From Bradyrhizobium sp. 186 (lineage in GTDB: Bacteria; Pseudomonadota; Alphaproteobacteria; Rhizobiales; Xanthobacteraceae), in contig NZ_CP082164.1 in assembly GCF_023101685.1 (NCBI RefSeq), positions 9,176,001 to 9,240,000 of the forward strand: a stretch of 64,000 bases of DNA, read 5' to 3'. The notes under the pieces are model-generated. The model was given only the letters and a program-made list of their open reading frames with translations. It had not been told where the DNA came from and searched no databases. The position numbers and the translations under genes are program-made. This document shows, in pieces, positions 8,630 to 17,371 of the stretch. Each line of letters opens with the position of its first letter. Position 1 is the first letter of the stretch.

Positions 8630-9535
8630 ATGGAATTCTCGACAGGTTTTGGCTGGACCAGGCTGCCGTTGCTGGCGGCCGCGTTCATTTTCGGCTCGGT
8701 GCTGACGGCGTCGGCGCAGATCATCCCGCCCATTGCGGCGGCGCCGGACGAGGACGCCGACGCGGCGGAGACGGCCGACGTCAACGACCCCGACGTGCTC
8801 AAAGGCATCGAGGTCGACAAGCTCGACTGGGGCCAGCTCGCCATCGACGCCGGCACGCTCAACGAAATCATCGCCGCCAAGAAGCGCGCGCAGGCCGCCG
8901 CCAATAGCGGGATGAACTGGTCGTCGAACGCCAACGCCAACGGCTCCTCGGCCGTGAAGGTGAAGCAATCGGTGTTCTCGTTCTGGGACACGCGGATCGG
9001 CGCCGACATGACGGTGACGAGCGAGCCGCGGACGATGTCCGAACTCCTGGCTCAGAAGGCCAGCAATGGCGGCAGCGTGCCGCAATCCTCCGGCAGCGCC
9101 TGGGCGGCCGCGACCGCGCCGGGCGCAGGCTCGATCTGGGACAAAACCGCGGTGGAAGCCCGGGTCGATCCCGGCGCCGAGCAGAGCAAGATCGGCGCTT
9201 CGCTGACCAAATCGGTGCCGCTGTCGAACGATTATTCGCTGACGCTCCAGAACGGCTACAGCGTCAACCAGCAGGGCACCACCGCGCTACCCGGCGTCGG
9301 CGGGCACATCACGCGCAACTACGAGACCGACCAGTCCGCCAAGGTCACCATCACCGACACCGGCACCAGCATCACCGCGGGCCAGACGCTGTCGACCACC
9401 GACGACAAATGGCTGCGCAAGTTCGGCGCCGAGCAGAAGCTGTTCGACAACGTCACCGTCTCCGGCTCCGTCGGCGAGACGTCGCAAGGCGCGATCAACA
9501 AGAGCCTCAGCGCAGGCTTCAAGAAGAGCTGGTGA
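8630..9535 (+). CDS. secreted protein, probable small outer-membrane beta-barrel
   Basis: A 301-residue protein with a signal peptide of about 29 residues (LPLLAAAFIFGSVLTASAQ) and predicted cleavage after ASA. An acidic linker follows (DEDADAAETADVNDPD). The second half alternates polar and non-polar residues in a strand-like way (DYSLTLQNGYSVN, then KVTITDTGTSITAGQTLSTT, then VTVSGSVGETS), and the chain ends NKSLSAGFKKSW. A final aromatic residue and amphipathic strands fit an outer-membrane barrel. ATG at 8630 has GCAGGA just ahead. I do not recognise a named family; a periplasmic beta-rich protein is the alternative. Confidence 0.75.
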   Translation: MEFSTGFGWTRLPLLAAAFIFGSVLTASAQIIPPIAAAPDEDADAAETADVNDPDVLKGIEVDKLDWGQLAIDAGTLNEIIAAKKRAQAAANSGMNWSSNANANGSSAVKVKQSVFSFWDTRIGADMTVTSEPRTMSELLAQKASNGGSVPQSSGSAWAAATAPGAGSIWDKTAVEARVDPGAEQSKIGASLTKSVPLSNDYSLTLQNGYSVNQQGTTALPGVGGHITRNYETDQSAKVTITDTGTSITAGQTLSTTDDKWLRKFGAEQKLFDNVTVSGSVGETSQGAINKSLSAGFKKSW

Positions 9536-9717
9536 AGTCTCTTCACCTCGCCCGCGCGACACGATTCAGAAACCTTGTAGTGAAACGCCACGGCAAAGCC
9601 CCCGAATGGTCCGCCCTTGCCGCATCTCGGCCCATTTGCGGTCAAAATCCGAAGCCCTGATGGTCCCGCAACGTCGTCGTGCGGGGGACACTCGCTGATG
9701 CGAACAGGGGAACAACG

Positions 9718-10137
9718 ATGAACGCAACTCGTCCGGAAAAGATTGAATCAACTGAGACCGAAACCGTCGACAACAATCTCGCCGCGGTGACGGAAGTCGA
9801 AGCCGGCATCCGCGATTTCGTCCGCAACGATATCGCCTATCTGCGCCGTCCGGCGGCGGGGAGCACCGAGACGCCGCTCGATCCGAGCGCGGACGCCACC
9901 GTCACCAACGTCAACTCGCTGATCCAGCGCGTCGCCGGCACCTCGCTCGCCGAGATCGAGAATCTGATCTCCGAGCTCGAAAGCCTGCGCGACCTGCTCC
10001 ACGCCGAAGGCCAGCGCGTCCAGCGCGAGATCTCCGGCTACGCCCAGCTCAGCCAGGCCGCGATGAAGTCGACCCGCATGATCTCCGACAACGTCGCCCA
10101 GTGGAAGCGCGCCGCCGACGGCCTGCGCAACAGCTGA
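9718..10137 (+). CDS. coiled-coil hypothetical protein
   Basis: A 139-residue acidic protein without signal or membrane span. A start at 9679 in the same frame is rejected because AGGGGAA precedes the ATG at 9718 and the product then begins MNATRPEKIES. The C-terminal half is predicted helical with heptad-like spacing (IENLISELESLRDLLHAEGQ, then VQREISGYAQLSQ), so a coiled coil and oligomer are likely. The N-terminal third is rich in Thr and Glu and probably flexible. Function unknown. Confidence 0.75.
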   Translation: MNATRPEKIESTETETVDNNLAAVTEVEAGIRDFVRNDIAYLRRPAAGSTETPLDPSADATVTNVNSLIQRVAGTSLAEIENLISELESLRDLLHAEGQRVQREISGYAQLSQAAMKSTRMISDNVAQWKRAADGLRNS

Positions 10138-10210
10138 TCGGACACATCAGGCATCACCAGCCGCCGCGTTCCCGAACAGGGGGCGCGGCGGTTTTGAGTC
10201 TGAGGATCTC

Positions 10211-10363
10211 TTCTCCCTCGCCCCGTTCTTACGGGGAGAGGGTTGGGGTGAGGGGCAGCTTCCGCAAATTCGGCGATAGATGGCTCTCGCGGGAGAGTCC
10301 CCCTCACCCGGATTGCATCTTCGATGCAATCCGACCTCTCCCCGCAAGCGGGGCGAGGTGAAG
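10211..10363. repeat. palindromic intergenic repeat, family A copy 3
   Basis: Same orientation as the copy at 1415. It has TCTCCCTCGCCCCG at the left, the GGTGAGGGGCAG block, CTCTCGCGGGAGAG, CCCCTCACCC, and an inner hairpin GGATTGCATC/GATGCAATCC (10311-10333) whose sequence is unique to this copy but perfectly paired. It ends with CCCCGCAAGCGGGG. It fills most of the 311-base gap between the genes at 9718 and 10449. Confidence 0.9.
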
Positions 10364-10448
10364 AACCCCACTTTGAACTTTCCGCGCCCCCGCGCCGACC
10401 AATGCCCAGCGCCCGTCGGTGTTACGGCTGGGCCCGGGGACATTTCAT

Positions 10449-10586
10449 ATGGAAAGCATTCGGCCCGACAACACGGACCCTATACCGCTGCGACCTGCGC
10501 CGAACCAGTTCGGCACGATCATGCTGCGCTTCGTTGGACTATTGGCTGTCGCGATTGCAGTGCTGGCTTTGGTCTATAGCCGCTGA
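10449..10586 (+). CDS. 45-residue single-span membrane micro-protein
   Basis: A short frame, ATG at 10449 to TGA at 10586, reading MESIRPDNTDPIPLRPAPNQ and then FGTIMLRFVGLLAVAIAVLA before a final LVYSR. GGGGA lies about eight bases before the ATG. The polar, proline-rich head and a single hydrophobic segment (about residues 26-42) with a short basic end suggest a small inner-membrane protein with its head in the cytoplasm. It faces another one-span micro-protein at 10626 on the opposite strand. Function unknown; coding status is inferred from the start site and composition. Confidence 0.6.
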   Translation: MESIRPDNTDPIPLRPAPNQFGTIMLRFVGLLAVAIAVLALVYSR

Positions 10587-10625
10587 GCGGAGGCCGGACG
10601 CCGGCCCCAAAGAGTTAACGAACTC

Positions 10626-10772
10626 TTACCGGCTCGCGTCGATCGTCGAGGCTTCCAGGGTGTAGCCGCCATCCGCATAGCCCTTCACCACCATGCCGGC
10701 GACCAGCATCACGGCCAGCGTCGCGGTAGCGAAGATAAATCCGACCAGCTTGAGTGCGCCGCGGTCTGCCAT
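10626..10772 (-). CDS. 48-residue single-span membrane micro-protein
   Basis: Begins MADRGALKLVGFIFATATLA and continues with a hydrophobic segment (VMLVAGMVVKGYA) to a polar tail. The ATG at 10772 has GGGGACGAGG just upstream, much better than the farther in-frame start at 10841. One membrane span at about residues 9-30 is predicted. Similar short proteins recur in Bradyrhizobium genomes as far as I recall. It converges with the 45-residue gene ending at 10586. Function unknown. Confidence 0.65.
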   Translation of the reverse strand: MADRGALKLVGFIFATATLAVMLVAGMVVKGYADGGYTLEASTIDASR

Positions 10773-10971
10773 GGTCCTCGTCCCCTGTACTCTGCCCAGT
10801 TCGTTCAAATAGACAGCGACAGGTTCATATTTGGTTAGCATCTCGATGGTTCCGCCAACTGCTTCGCGGGCCGGCCATCTCGGGAGGGCTTATGGCAGCC
10901 GCCCGGAATCGCGTCCATAGCGCGCGAGCAACACTCGCGCGCTCATTTCGGCTGTTCATCTTGGAACTAGT

Positions 10972-11454
10972 CTAATCGCCCTTCTCGCGCATCGGCACGA
11001 AGGCACTGGCGGTGATGGAATAGACCTGCTCGCCGCGCTGATTGGTGCCGGTGGTGCGGGCCGTCAAAATCCCCCAGCCGGGACGTGAACCGGAGGCGCG
11101 CTTGTCGACGACCTCGTTGACGTAGCTGACGGTGTCGCCGGCGAGCACCGGCTTGATCCAGCGCAGGTCGCGAAAGCCCGGCGACGGCCCCCATACCGCA
11201 ACCTCCTCGCCGCGCGCGGTGGCCTCTTTCATCAGGCGCTGGCCGTCCGCGACGAGAAGACTCATGCAGGCTGAGCCCACATGCCAGCCCGACGCAGCGA
11301 GCCCGCCGAACAGCGAATTCCTGCCTTCCTCCTCGTCGAGGTGAAAGCGCTGCGGATCGAATTTTGCGGCGAACGTCTTGATGGATTCCGCGGTGAACGT
11401 GTAGGCGCCGATCTCGCGGCGATGGCCGATCTCGATCTCCTCGAAGAACCGCAT
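10972..11454 (-). CDS. MaoC-like hot-dog dehydratase, second of a pair
   Basis: A 160-residue single hot-dog domain protein. The hydratase signature segment is FAAKFDPQRFHLDEEEG (about residues 29-45), with the Asp and His typical of (R)-specific enoyl-CoA hydratases. SLFGGLAASGWHVGS follows, and RWIKPVLAGDTV near residue 100. Its ATG shares one base with the stop of the upstream paralogue (TGATG at 11452-11456), so the two are coupled. Tandem MaoC-like subunits often form one pseudo-dimeric enzyme acting on acyl-CoA; the substrate is unknown. Confidence 0.85.
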   Translation of the reverse strand: MRFFEEIEIGHRREIGAYTFTAESIKTFAAKFDPQRFHLDEEEGRNSLFGGLAASGWHVGSACMSLLVADGQRLMKEATARGEEVAVWGPSPGFRDLRWIKPVLAGDTVSYVNEVVDKRASGSRPGWGILTARTTGTNQRGEQVYSITASAFVPMREKGD

Positions 11455-11906
11455 CAGACCGCCCCCTCGCGCCGCTCGATCAGGATCGGCGAGGTCATCT
11501 CGCACAGCGCCTCGCCTTTGGCGTTTCGCACGGTGCATTTGAACTTGACGATGCCGAGCTCGGGCCGGCTCTTGGACGTACGCGCCTCCACGACGTCGAC
11601 CTCGAGCGTGAGATCGTCGCCGGGCCTCAATGGAGAAAGCCAGCGCACCTCGTCGACGCCGGGCGAGCCCAGCGAGGCGGCGCGGGTGATGAAGCCGTCG
11701 GCCATCATCCGCATCATCAGCGAGCAGAGGTGCCAGCCCGAGCCGGACAGGCCGCGCAGCATGCTCTTGGCCGCGGCCGTCTCGTCCAGGTGCATCGGTT
11801 GCGGATCGAACTCGGCGGCAAAGGCCAGGATCTCGTCGCGGGTGACATGGCGCGGGCCGAACGTTCCGAACCGGCCGGTGGGAAAATCTTCGAAGGTCAG
11901 GGTCAT
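11454..11906 (-). CDS. MaoC-like hot-dog dehydratase, first of a pair
   Basis: A 150-residue hot-dog protein with the motif FAAEFDPQPMHLDETAA (about residues 29-45), carrying the Asp-His pair expected for enoyl-CoA hydratase chemistry. It is followed by GLSGSGWHLCSLMMR and a DEVRWLSPLRPGDDL strand. It is clearly homologous to the downstream 10972-11454 gene and overlaps it by one base. The two products probably assemble together. The transcript start should lie between 11906 and the divergent gene at 12064, a compact promoter region. Confidence 0.85.
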   Translation of the reverse strand: MTLTFEDFPTGRFGTFGPRHVTRDEILAFAAEFDPQPMHLDETAAAKSMLRGLSGSGWHLCSLMMRMMADGFITRAASLGSPGVDEVRWLSPLRPGDDLTLEVDVVEARTSKSRPELGIVKFKCTVRNAKGEALCEMTSPILIERREGAV

Positions 11907-12063
11907 CTTGGGAAAGCTTTGCGGGAATGACAGATTGTGGCCGCACTTTGCGGCAATCTCAACCCGCCGGCCCGCATGGCTCGTGCTACATTCGACGAGT
12001 CGGGCCAGACCCGCCTTGAGTCAAATTGACACGGCGGCGGCGCGATTTGCCCGGGGGAGAGAG

Positions 12064-12360
12064 ATGTTTTCATTCAGCGATCTGTTTCAATGGGACCGCT
12101 TCATCACGCCGACGATCATCAAGACCTTCTACTGGCTGGTGATCGCGGTGATCTGTCTGTTCGGACTTTCCGGAATCTTTGCCGGTCTCACCGCGATGGC
12201 GATCAGCCCGTTCGGCGGCTTCCTGGTGGTGCTGGAGTCCATCGCCGGCGTCGTCGTCGGCATCATATTCTCACGCATCGCCGCGGAATTAATCCTGATC
12301 GTCTTCCGCATCAACGAGCATCTCGGCGCGATCAGGGATCAGGGCGGCGGGTTGCGCTAA
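12064..12360 (+). CDS. DUF4282-type small membrane protein
   Basis: A 98-residue protein with two hydrophobic segments (about residues 20-45 and 48-72) and the opening MFSFSDLFQWDRFITPTIIK, the pattern of the DUF4282 family. It ends in a soluble helix with FRINEHLGAIRDQ. A strong ribosome site GGGGGAGAGAG lies directly before the ATG. The frame is open far upstream, but that stretch overlaps the MaoC pair and is not coding. Function of the family is unknown to me; a small inner-membrane component is likely. Confidence 0.75.
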   Translation: MFSFSDLFQWDRFITPTIIKTFYWLVIAVICLFGLSGIFAGLTAMAISPFGGFLVVLESIAGVVVGIIFSRIAAELILIVFRINEHLGAIRDQGGGLR

Positions 12361-12362
12361 TT

Positions 12363-12404
12363 CGTCATTCCGAGGCGCCTCGAAGAGGCGAGCCCGGAAT
12401 GACG
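12363..12404. repeat. palindromic repeat, family B (short copy)
   Basis: CGTCATTCCGAGGCGCCTCG pairs with CGAGCCCGGAATGACG-like sequence around an inner AGAGGCG loop. It sits between the DUF4282-type gene and ychF, which converge here, and could terminate both transcripts. Confidence 0.8.
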
Positions 12405-12415
12405 AATTCAGCTGC

Positions 12416-13513
12416 TTACGTATTAAACCGGAAATGCATCACGTCGCCGTCGGCGACGACGTATTCCTTGCCTTCGAGCCGCAGCTTGCCGGCGTCGCGG
12501 GCGCCGGCTTCACCGTTCAACGCGATGTAGTCGTCATACGCAATGGTCTCGGCGCGGATGAAGCCTTTCTCGAAATCGGTGTGGATCACGCCGGCCGCCC
12601 CCGGGGCCTTGGTGCCGCGGTGAATGGTCCAGGCACGCGCCTCCTTCGGTCCCACCGTGAAATAGGTGATGAGGTCGAGCAGGGTGTAGCCGGCGCGGAT
12701 CAGACGATCGAGACCGGCCTCTTCGAGGCCCAGCGTCTCCAGGAAGTCGACACGCTCCTCGCGCGAGAGCGTCGCGATCTCGGATTCGATTTTTGCCGAG
12801 ATGGCGACGGCAACGGCGCCTTCCTTGGCGGCCTGTTCTTCCACCGCCTTGGAGAAGGCGTTGCCGGTGGCGGCGGAGCCTTCCTCCACGTTGCAGACGT
12901 AAAGCACCGGTTTTGACGACAGCAGGCCGAGCATCGAGAAGGCGCGCTCTTCATCGGCCTTGCGCTCGACGAGGCGCGCGGGCTGGCCGTCGCGGAGCAG
13001 CACCAGGGTGCGGTTGACGAGGTCGAGCTGCTCCTTGGCGTCCTTGTCGTTGCCCTTGGCCTTCTTGCCGAGATTGTCGACGCGCTTCTCGAGGCTGTCG
13101 AGGTCCGCGAGCATCAGCTCGGTCTCGATGGTCTCGATGTCGGCGACCGGCGCGATCTTGCCCTCGACATGGGTGATGTCGGAATCTTCAAAGCAGCGCA
13201 CGACATGCGCGATGGCGTCGACCTCGCGGATGTTGGCGAGGAATTGGTTGCCGAGGCCTTCGCCCTTGGAGGCGCCGCGGACGAGGCCGGCGATGTCGAC
13301 GAAGGTCAGCCGGGTCGGAATGATCTGCGCCGATTTGGAGATCGTCGACAGCTTATCCAGCCGCGGATCGGGCACGGCGACCTCGCCGACATTCGGCTCG
13401 ATGGTGCAGAACGGATAGTTCGCCGCCTGCGCCGCGGCCGTCTCGGTCAGCGCATTGAACAAGGTCGACTTGCCGACATTGGGCAACCCGACAATCCCGC
13501 ATTTGAATCCCAT
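12416..13513 (-). CDS. ychF: redox-responsive ATPase YchF (OLA1 family)
   Basis: A 365-residue member of the Obg-like ATPase family that binds the ribosome and prefers ATP to GTP. Walker [10 protein letters not shown] is at about residues 9-17 and the switch segment [20 protein letters not shown] at about 69-88. The G4 motif is NVEE (near residue 200) in place of NKxD, as expected for the ATP-binding branch. The C-terminal TGS domain includes [24 protein letters not shown] at 13513 is the conventional start; open codons upstream lie in a repeat. It lies downstream of pth on the same strand, a common pairing in bacteria. Confidence 0.97.
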   Translation of the reverse strand: MGFKCGIVGLPNVGKSTLFNALTETAAAQAANYPFCTIEPNVGEVAVPDPRLDKLSTISKSAQIIPTRLTFVDIAGLVRGASKGEGLGNQFLANIREVDAIAHVVRCFEDSDITHVEGKIAPVADIETIETELMLADLDSLEKRVDNLGKKAKGNDKDAKEQLDLVNRTLVLLRDGQPARLVERKADEERAFSMLGLLSSKPVLYVCNVEEGSAATGNAFSKAVEEQAAKEGAVAVAISAKIESEIATLSREERVDFLETLGLEEAGLDRLIRAGYTLLDLITYFTVGPKEARAWTIHRGTKAPGAAGVIHTDFEKGFIRAETIAYDDYIALNGEAGARDAGKLRLEGKEYVVADGDVMHFRFNT

Positions 13514-13560
13514 CGTGTCTTCCAGTCCTCGCGCCGTGGGCGCGTGCGTTCGTTGAGGGT

Positions 13561-13648
13561 CGTCATGCCCGGCCTTGTGCCGGGCATCCACGTCCTTCGC
13601 TCCGCGGAGAAGAAGGCGTGGATGGCCGGGTCAAGCCCGGCCATGACG
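13561..13648. repeat. palindromic repeat, family D copy 1
   Basis: CGTCATGCCCGGCC...GGGCATCCACG is followed after a short spacer by CGTGGATGGCCGGG...CCGGCCATGACG. The element thus has long outer arms and two inner hairpins. It occupies the ychF-pth gap. A second copy is at 63570-63659. Confidence 0.85.
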
Positions 13649-13656
13649 GAGAGAGA

Positions 13657-14268
13657 TCAGCCCGACTTCTCTCCGTTGTCGTCCTTGGTCAAAAAACCCT
13701 TCGCCTGCATGGCAAGATGCACCCTGTTGGCGAAGGTCGCATCCGTCCCCTTGGCGAGCAGCGCGGCGTGCTCCGCCACCGCGTCGCAGAGCGTCGCCAC
13801 CCATTCGTTGTCGGCCTTGGCGAAGTCCGACAGCACATGGCCGTGCACCAATTCCTTGACGCCGGGATGACCGATGCCGAGCCGCACCCGGCGGTACTCG
13901 TTGCCGATATGCGCGGAGATCGAGCGCAGGCCGTTATGTCCGGCGATGCCGCCGCCGATCTTCACCCGAACCTTGCCCGCCGGCAGCTCGAGCTCGTCGT
14001 GGAACACGGTGACGTCACCCGGCGCGATCTTGAAGAAGCCTGCCGCCTCCTGAACGCTGCGGCCCGAGTCGTTCATGTAGGTCATGGGCTTGAGCAGGAT
14101 CACGCGCTCGCTGCCGAGCGTGCCTTCCGAGGTCTCGCCCTGAAAGCGACGGCGCCATGGCGCAAAACCATGACGCCGCGCAATCTCGTCGGCGGCCATG
14201 AAGCCGATATTGTGCCGGTTACGTGCGTATTTCGCGCCGGGATTGCCGAGCCCAACAAACAGTCGCAT
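13657..14268 (-). CDS. pth: peptidyl-tRNA hydrolase
   Basis: A 203-residue enzyme that releases peptides from prematurely dropped peptidyl-tRNA, recycling tRNA in the cytoplasm. Diagnostic segments are [20 protein letters not shown] (residues 4-23) with the catalytic His, [10 protein letters not shown] (about 60-69), and [18 protein letters not shown] leading to GHNGLRSI. The length is usual for the family. It lies between rplY and ychF on the same strand; rplY-pth-ychF is a widespread order. Confidence 0.97.
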   Translation of the reverse strand: MRLFVGLGNPGAKYARNRHNIGFMAADEIARRHGFAPWRRRFQGETSEGTLGSERVILLKPMTYMNDSGRSVQEAAGFFKIAPGDVTVFHDELELPAGKVRVKIGGGIAGHNGLRSISAHIGNEYRRVRLGIGHPGVKELVHGHVLSDFAKADNEWVATLCDAVAEHAALLAKGTDATFANRVHLAMQAKGFLTKDDNGEKSG

Positions 14269-14326
14269 GACGCGGCGCGCCCCTCGCTCGGCGCGCGATC
14301 AAAGATCGCGCGCCAGCCTTGAGAGA

Positions 14327-15049
14327 TTACTTCTTCTTGTCGCCGCCGGCGGGAGCCTTGGCGGCCGCTGCCGGAGCAGCAGCACCCGCAGCCGGCGCAG
14401 CCGCGCCAGCCGCCGGAGCAGCCGCAGCACCCGGAGCCGCACCACCGGCCGCAGCCGCAGCCGCCGCCTTCTGCTCTTCGGCGTAGCCGGACGGCGGCAC
14501 GATGGTGACGAGGGTCGCGTCCTCGCGGGTCAGTGCCTTGACGCCGGCCGGCAGCTTGATGTCGGCCAGATGCAGCGAGTGACCGATTTCGAGCGAGCCG
14601 ACATCGGCCTCGATGTACTGCGGGATGCTCTCGACGCCGCATTCGAGCTCGATCGCATGGGCAACGATGTTGACGGCGCCGCCGCGCTTCACGCCGGGCG
14701 AGCCTTCCGCCTTCACGACGTGGAGCGGCACGCTGATGCGGATGGTGGCGCCTTCGCCGAGCCGCATGAAGTCGACATGGATCGGGAAGTCCTTGACCGG
14801 ATCGAGGTGGAAGTCGCGCGGAATCACGCGGTGCTTCTTGCCTTCGAGGTCGATGTCGACCAGCGTGGTCAGGAAGCGGCCGGCGAGGATGCGCTGGCGC
14901 AGTTCGCGATCATCAACCGAGATCGCGAGCGGGGGCTGCTTGTTGCCATAGATCACTCCGGGCACTTTCCCGGCGCGACGCTCTGCCCGGGCGGCCCCCT
15001 TGCCGCTCTTCGGACGTGCGGTCGCCTTCAATTCCTTGACGGTCGCCAT
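14327..15049 (-). CDS. rplY: 50S ribosomal protein L25 (CTC form) with Ala/Pro tail
   Basis: A 240-residue L25/general stress protein CTC homologue that binds 5S rRNA. The N-terminal 5S-binding domain is about residues 1-95 (ATVKELKATARPKSGKGAAR near the start, then VPGVIYGNKQPPLAISVD). The C-terminal TL5-like domain runs to about 195. The last 45 residues are almost only Ala, Pro and Gly with repeats of APAAGAA and end GGDKKK, an unusual low-complexity tail. ATG at 15049 is supported by AAGGA eight bases upstream; a start at 15073 lacks one. Confidence 0.95.
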   Translation of the reverse strand: MATVKELKATARPKSGKGAARAERRAGKVPGVIYGNKQPPLAISVDDRELRQRILAGRFLTTLVDIDLEGKKHRVIPRDFHLDPVKDFPIHVDFMRLGEGATIRISVPLHVVKAEGSPGVKRGGAVNIVAHAIELECGVESIPQYIEADVGSLEIGHSLHLADIKLPAGVKALTREDATLVTIVPPSGYAEEQKAAAAAAAGGAAPGAAAAPAAGAAAPAAGAAAPAAAAKAPAGGDKKK

Positions 15050-15215
15050 AACGTTAAGTCCTTGTTTTTGCAAAAGTTAATGGGCCGCAAGGCGGCCCAT
15101 GGTGCCGTTCACAGCAAGCCTCCAGGGGTGCGGGGGCCGCGAACGTGGCGGGCTTTTACCCGGAAGATGCGGAAATGACAAGGAGAATGGGCTGCCGGCG
15201 ATGACCGGATCCCGC

Positions 15216-15321
15216 CGTCATTCCGGGGCGGTCGCGACAGCGACCGAACCCCAATGCGCAATTGCGCATTGTGGAACCTCGAGATTCCGGGTTCGCGACT
15301 TGGTCGCGCCGCGGAATGACG
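15216..15321. repeat. palindromic repeat, family B (long copy)
   Basis: Outer arms CGTCATTCCGGGGCG and CCGCGGAATGACG. Inside are three separate hairpins: GGTCGCGACAGCGACC, AATGCGCAATTGCGCATT and GCGACTTGGTCGC. It fills much of the 283-base gap between the rplY start and the ubiK-like gene. Confidence 0.85.
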
Positions 15322-15332
15322 CCAGGCAAAAC

Positions 15333-15584
15333 CTACCCGCCCAGCTTGGCCTCCAGCGCCGCGATGCGCGCTTTCAGCGCCTCGTTCTCCTCACGCGCCA
15401 GCCGCGCCATGTCCTTGACCGCCTCGAACTCCTCGCGCTTGACCAGGTCCATGTCGCGCAGGAATTTTTCCGCCTGGGTGCGCATCACGGTGTCGAACTC
15501 GCGCTTGACGCCCTGGGCGGCACCGGCGGCGTCGTTCATCAGGCGGCCGATCTCGTCGAAAAACCGGTTGCTGGTCTGGGTCAT
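15333..15584 (-). CDS. ubiK: UbiK-type accessory factor (BMFP family)
   Basis: An 83-residue protein with the two features of the family: a conserved N-terminal helix (FFDEIGRLMNDAAGAAQG, about residues 8-25) and a C-terminal coiled coil (REENEALKARIAALEAKLGG). In enterobacteria the protein assists ubiquinone synthesis by binding the Ubi complex and membrane fusion in vitro; the same role here is inferred. ATG at 15584 has GGAGG at good distance, so the longer frame from 15632 is not used. Confidence 0.85.
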   Translation of the reverse strand: MTQTSNRFFDEIGRLMNDAAGAAQGVKREFDTVMRTQAEKFLRDMDLVKREEFEAVKDMARLAREENEALKARIAALEAKLGG

Positions 15585-15745
15585 GGCGGCCTCCGATAAA
15601 CTTTGCGCGAACTCTCCGAAACACAATGGCAATCCGAACAGGCCGGTTCAAGAGCCGATCGGCGGTATCCTTGTCATGCCTCGGTTTCCTTGCAATCGTA
15701 TTCAACGTCCCTGCATAACAAGAATCACAAGACGGAACGCAAGTC

Positions 15746-16489
15746 ATGATCGACCAGCAGATCGCGATCCCCACCAAGGACGGCCACACCGCAACCTTCA
15801 TCAGCCATCCCGAGCGCGGCGGGCCGTTCCCGGTGATCCTGTTCTACATGGACGCGCCGGCGATCCGCGAGGAGCTGCGCGACATGGCGCGCCGGCTCGC
15901 GACATCGGGCTACTATGTGATGCTGCCGAACCTGTATTACCGCTCCGGCGTGATGGAGCTCGGAGCGCTGCCGGCCGATCCGAACGCGCCGGAGCGCAAG
16001 CGCATGTTCCAGCTAATGGGCTCGCTCAGCATTCCCATGATCATGGAAGACAGCAGGGCGCTGCTCACCTATGCCGAGGGCCAGACGGCCGCGAACACCA
16101 AGCTGATCGGCACCGTCGGCTACTGCATGAGCGGCCGTTACGCCGTCAATGCCGCCACGCATTTCCCCGATCGCGTCAAGGCCGCCGCCTCGATCTATGG
16201 CACGCAGCTTGCGACCGACCAGGACGACAGCCCGCATCTCGTCGCGGCTAAGACCAAGGCCGAGCTCTATTTCGCCTGCGCCGAGACCGACATCTATGCG
16301 CCCGCTGAGATCATCGAGAAGGTCAAGCAGGGCGTGAGCGGCGCCAAGAACGGCGCCAAGGCCGAGGTCGAGATCTATCCCGGCACTCATCACGGCTTCG
16401 CCTTTCCCAAGCGTCCGGTCTATGACCGCGACGCCGCCGAGCGGCATTGGGAGCGCCTGCTCGCGCTCTATCGCCGCAATCTCGTTTAA
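15746..16489 (+). CDS. dienelactone hydrolase family protein
   Basis: A 247-residue alpha/beta hydrolase. The nucleophile is cysteine in GYCMSGR (Cys127), as in dienelactone hydrolases, and the catalytic His lies in PGTHHGFAFP near residue 220; the acid is probably the Asp in CAETDIYAP. No signal peptide is present, so it acts in the cytoplasm. The family opens lactone rings in aromatic degradation, but many chromosomal paralogues have unknown substrates. No degradation genes are adjacent here, so a general hydrolase role is possible. lgt follows 15 bases downstream. Confidence 0.9.
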   Translation: MIDQQIAIPTKDGHTATFISHPERGGPFPVILFYMDAPAIREELRDMARRLATSGYYVMLPNLYYRSGVMELGALPADPNAPERKRMFQLMGSLSIPMIMEDSRALLTYAEGQTAANTKLIGTVGYCMSGRYAVNAATHFPDRVKAAASIYGTQLATDQDDSPHLVAAKTKAELYFACAETDIYAPAEIIEKVKQGVSGAKNGAKAEVEIYPGTHHGFAFPKRPVYDRDAAERHWERLLALYRRNLV

Positions 16490-16504
16490 CCTTTCGAAGG
16501 CGCG

Positions 16505-17350
16505 ATGCCCTTTCTGCTCATCGACTTTCCCGCCTTCAAGCCGATCGCGCTCGAGATCGGGCCGTTCGCCATTCGCTGGTACGCGCTCGCCTATATCGGC
16601 GGCATCGTGTTCGGCTGGATCTATGCGCGCTCGCTTCTGAAGAGCGAGCGCTTGTGGGGCCGGCCCGCGCCGATCTCGCTGCTCCAGATCGACGATTTCG
16701 TGCTCTGGGTCACGCTCGGCATCATCCTGGGCGGCCGCACCGGCTACGTGCTGTTCTACAACCTGCCCTTCTTCGTCGAGCACCCCGCCGCGATCTTCCG
16801 ATTGTGGGAAGGCGGGATGTCGTTCCATGGCGGCTTCATCGGCTGCGTCATTGCGGCGATCTGGTTTGCCAGCCGCAACAACATCCCGATCCTGTCGCTC
16901 GGCGACGTCGCCACCGCCGTTGGTCCGATCGGGCTGTTCCTCGGGAGGATCGCCAATTTCATCAATGGCGAATTGTGGGGCCGCGCTACCGATCCGGAGC
17001 TGCCCTGGGCGATGATCTTCCCCAATGATCCCACGCAGCTGCCGCGCCATCCGAGCCAGCTCTATGAAGCCGGCATGGAGGGCATCCTGCTGTTCACGGT
17101 GCTGGCGGTGATGATCCGCTGCGGCGCCCTGAAGCGGCCGGGCCTGGTCCTCGGCGCCTTCATCCTGATCTACGGCCTGACCCGGATCGCCGGCGAGCAA
17201 TTTCGCGAGCCCGATGGCCAGCTCGGCTTCCTCTGGGGCGGATTAACCATGGGCATGCTGCTGTCGATCCCGATGCTTATTGTCGGCGGCATACTTGTTG
17301 TATTGGCATTACGGCGCGGTGCGCCGAGGCCCGCTGAGGCCGTCCGTTAA
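16505..17350 (+). CDS. lgt: prolipoprotein diacylglyceryl transferase
   Basis: Lgt attaches diacylglycerol from phosphatidylglycerol to the lipobox Cys of exported lipoproteins. The 281-residue protein has about seven spans. The signature [13 protein letters not shown] spans residues 147-159, with the conserved Arg148, and FHGGFIG includes His108, equivalent to the essential E. coli His. It starts 15 bases after the hydrolase gene and is followed 21 bases later by the methyltransferase gene, so a shared transcript is likely. Its partner lspA is at 52038, and a lipobox protein is encoded at 19377. Confidence 0.97.
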   Translation: MPFLLIDFPAFKPIALEIGPFAIRWYALAYIGGIVFGWIYARSLLKSERLWGRPAPISLLQIDDFVLWVTLGIILGGRTGYVLFYNLPFFVEHPAAIFRLWEGGMSFHGGFIGCVIAAIWFASRNNIPILSLGDVATAVGPIGLFLGRIANFINGELWGRATDPELPWAMIFPNDPTQLPRHPSQLYEAGMEGILLFTVLAVMIRCGALKRPGLVLGAFILIYGLTRIAGEQFREPDGQLGFLWGGLTMGMLLSIPMLIVGGILVVLALRRGAPRPAEAVR

Positions 17351-17371
17351 TTCCTTTTGGGAAAGCAGGCC

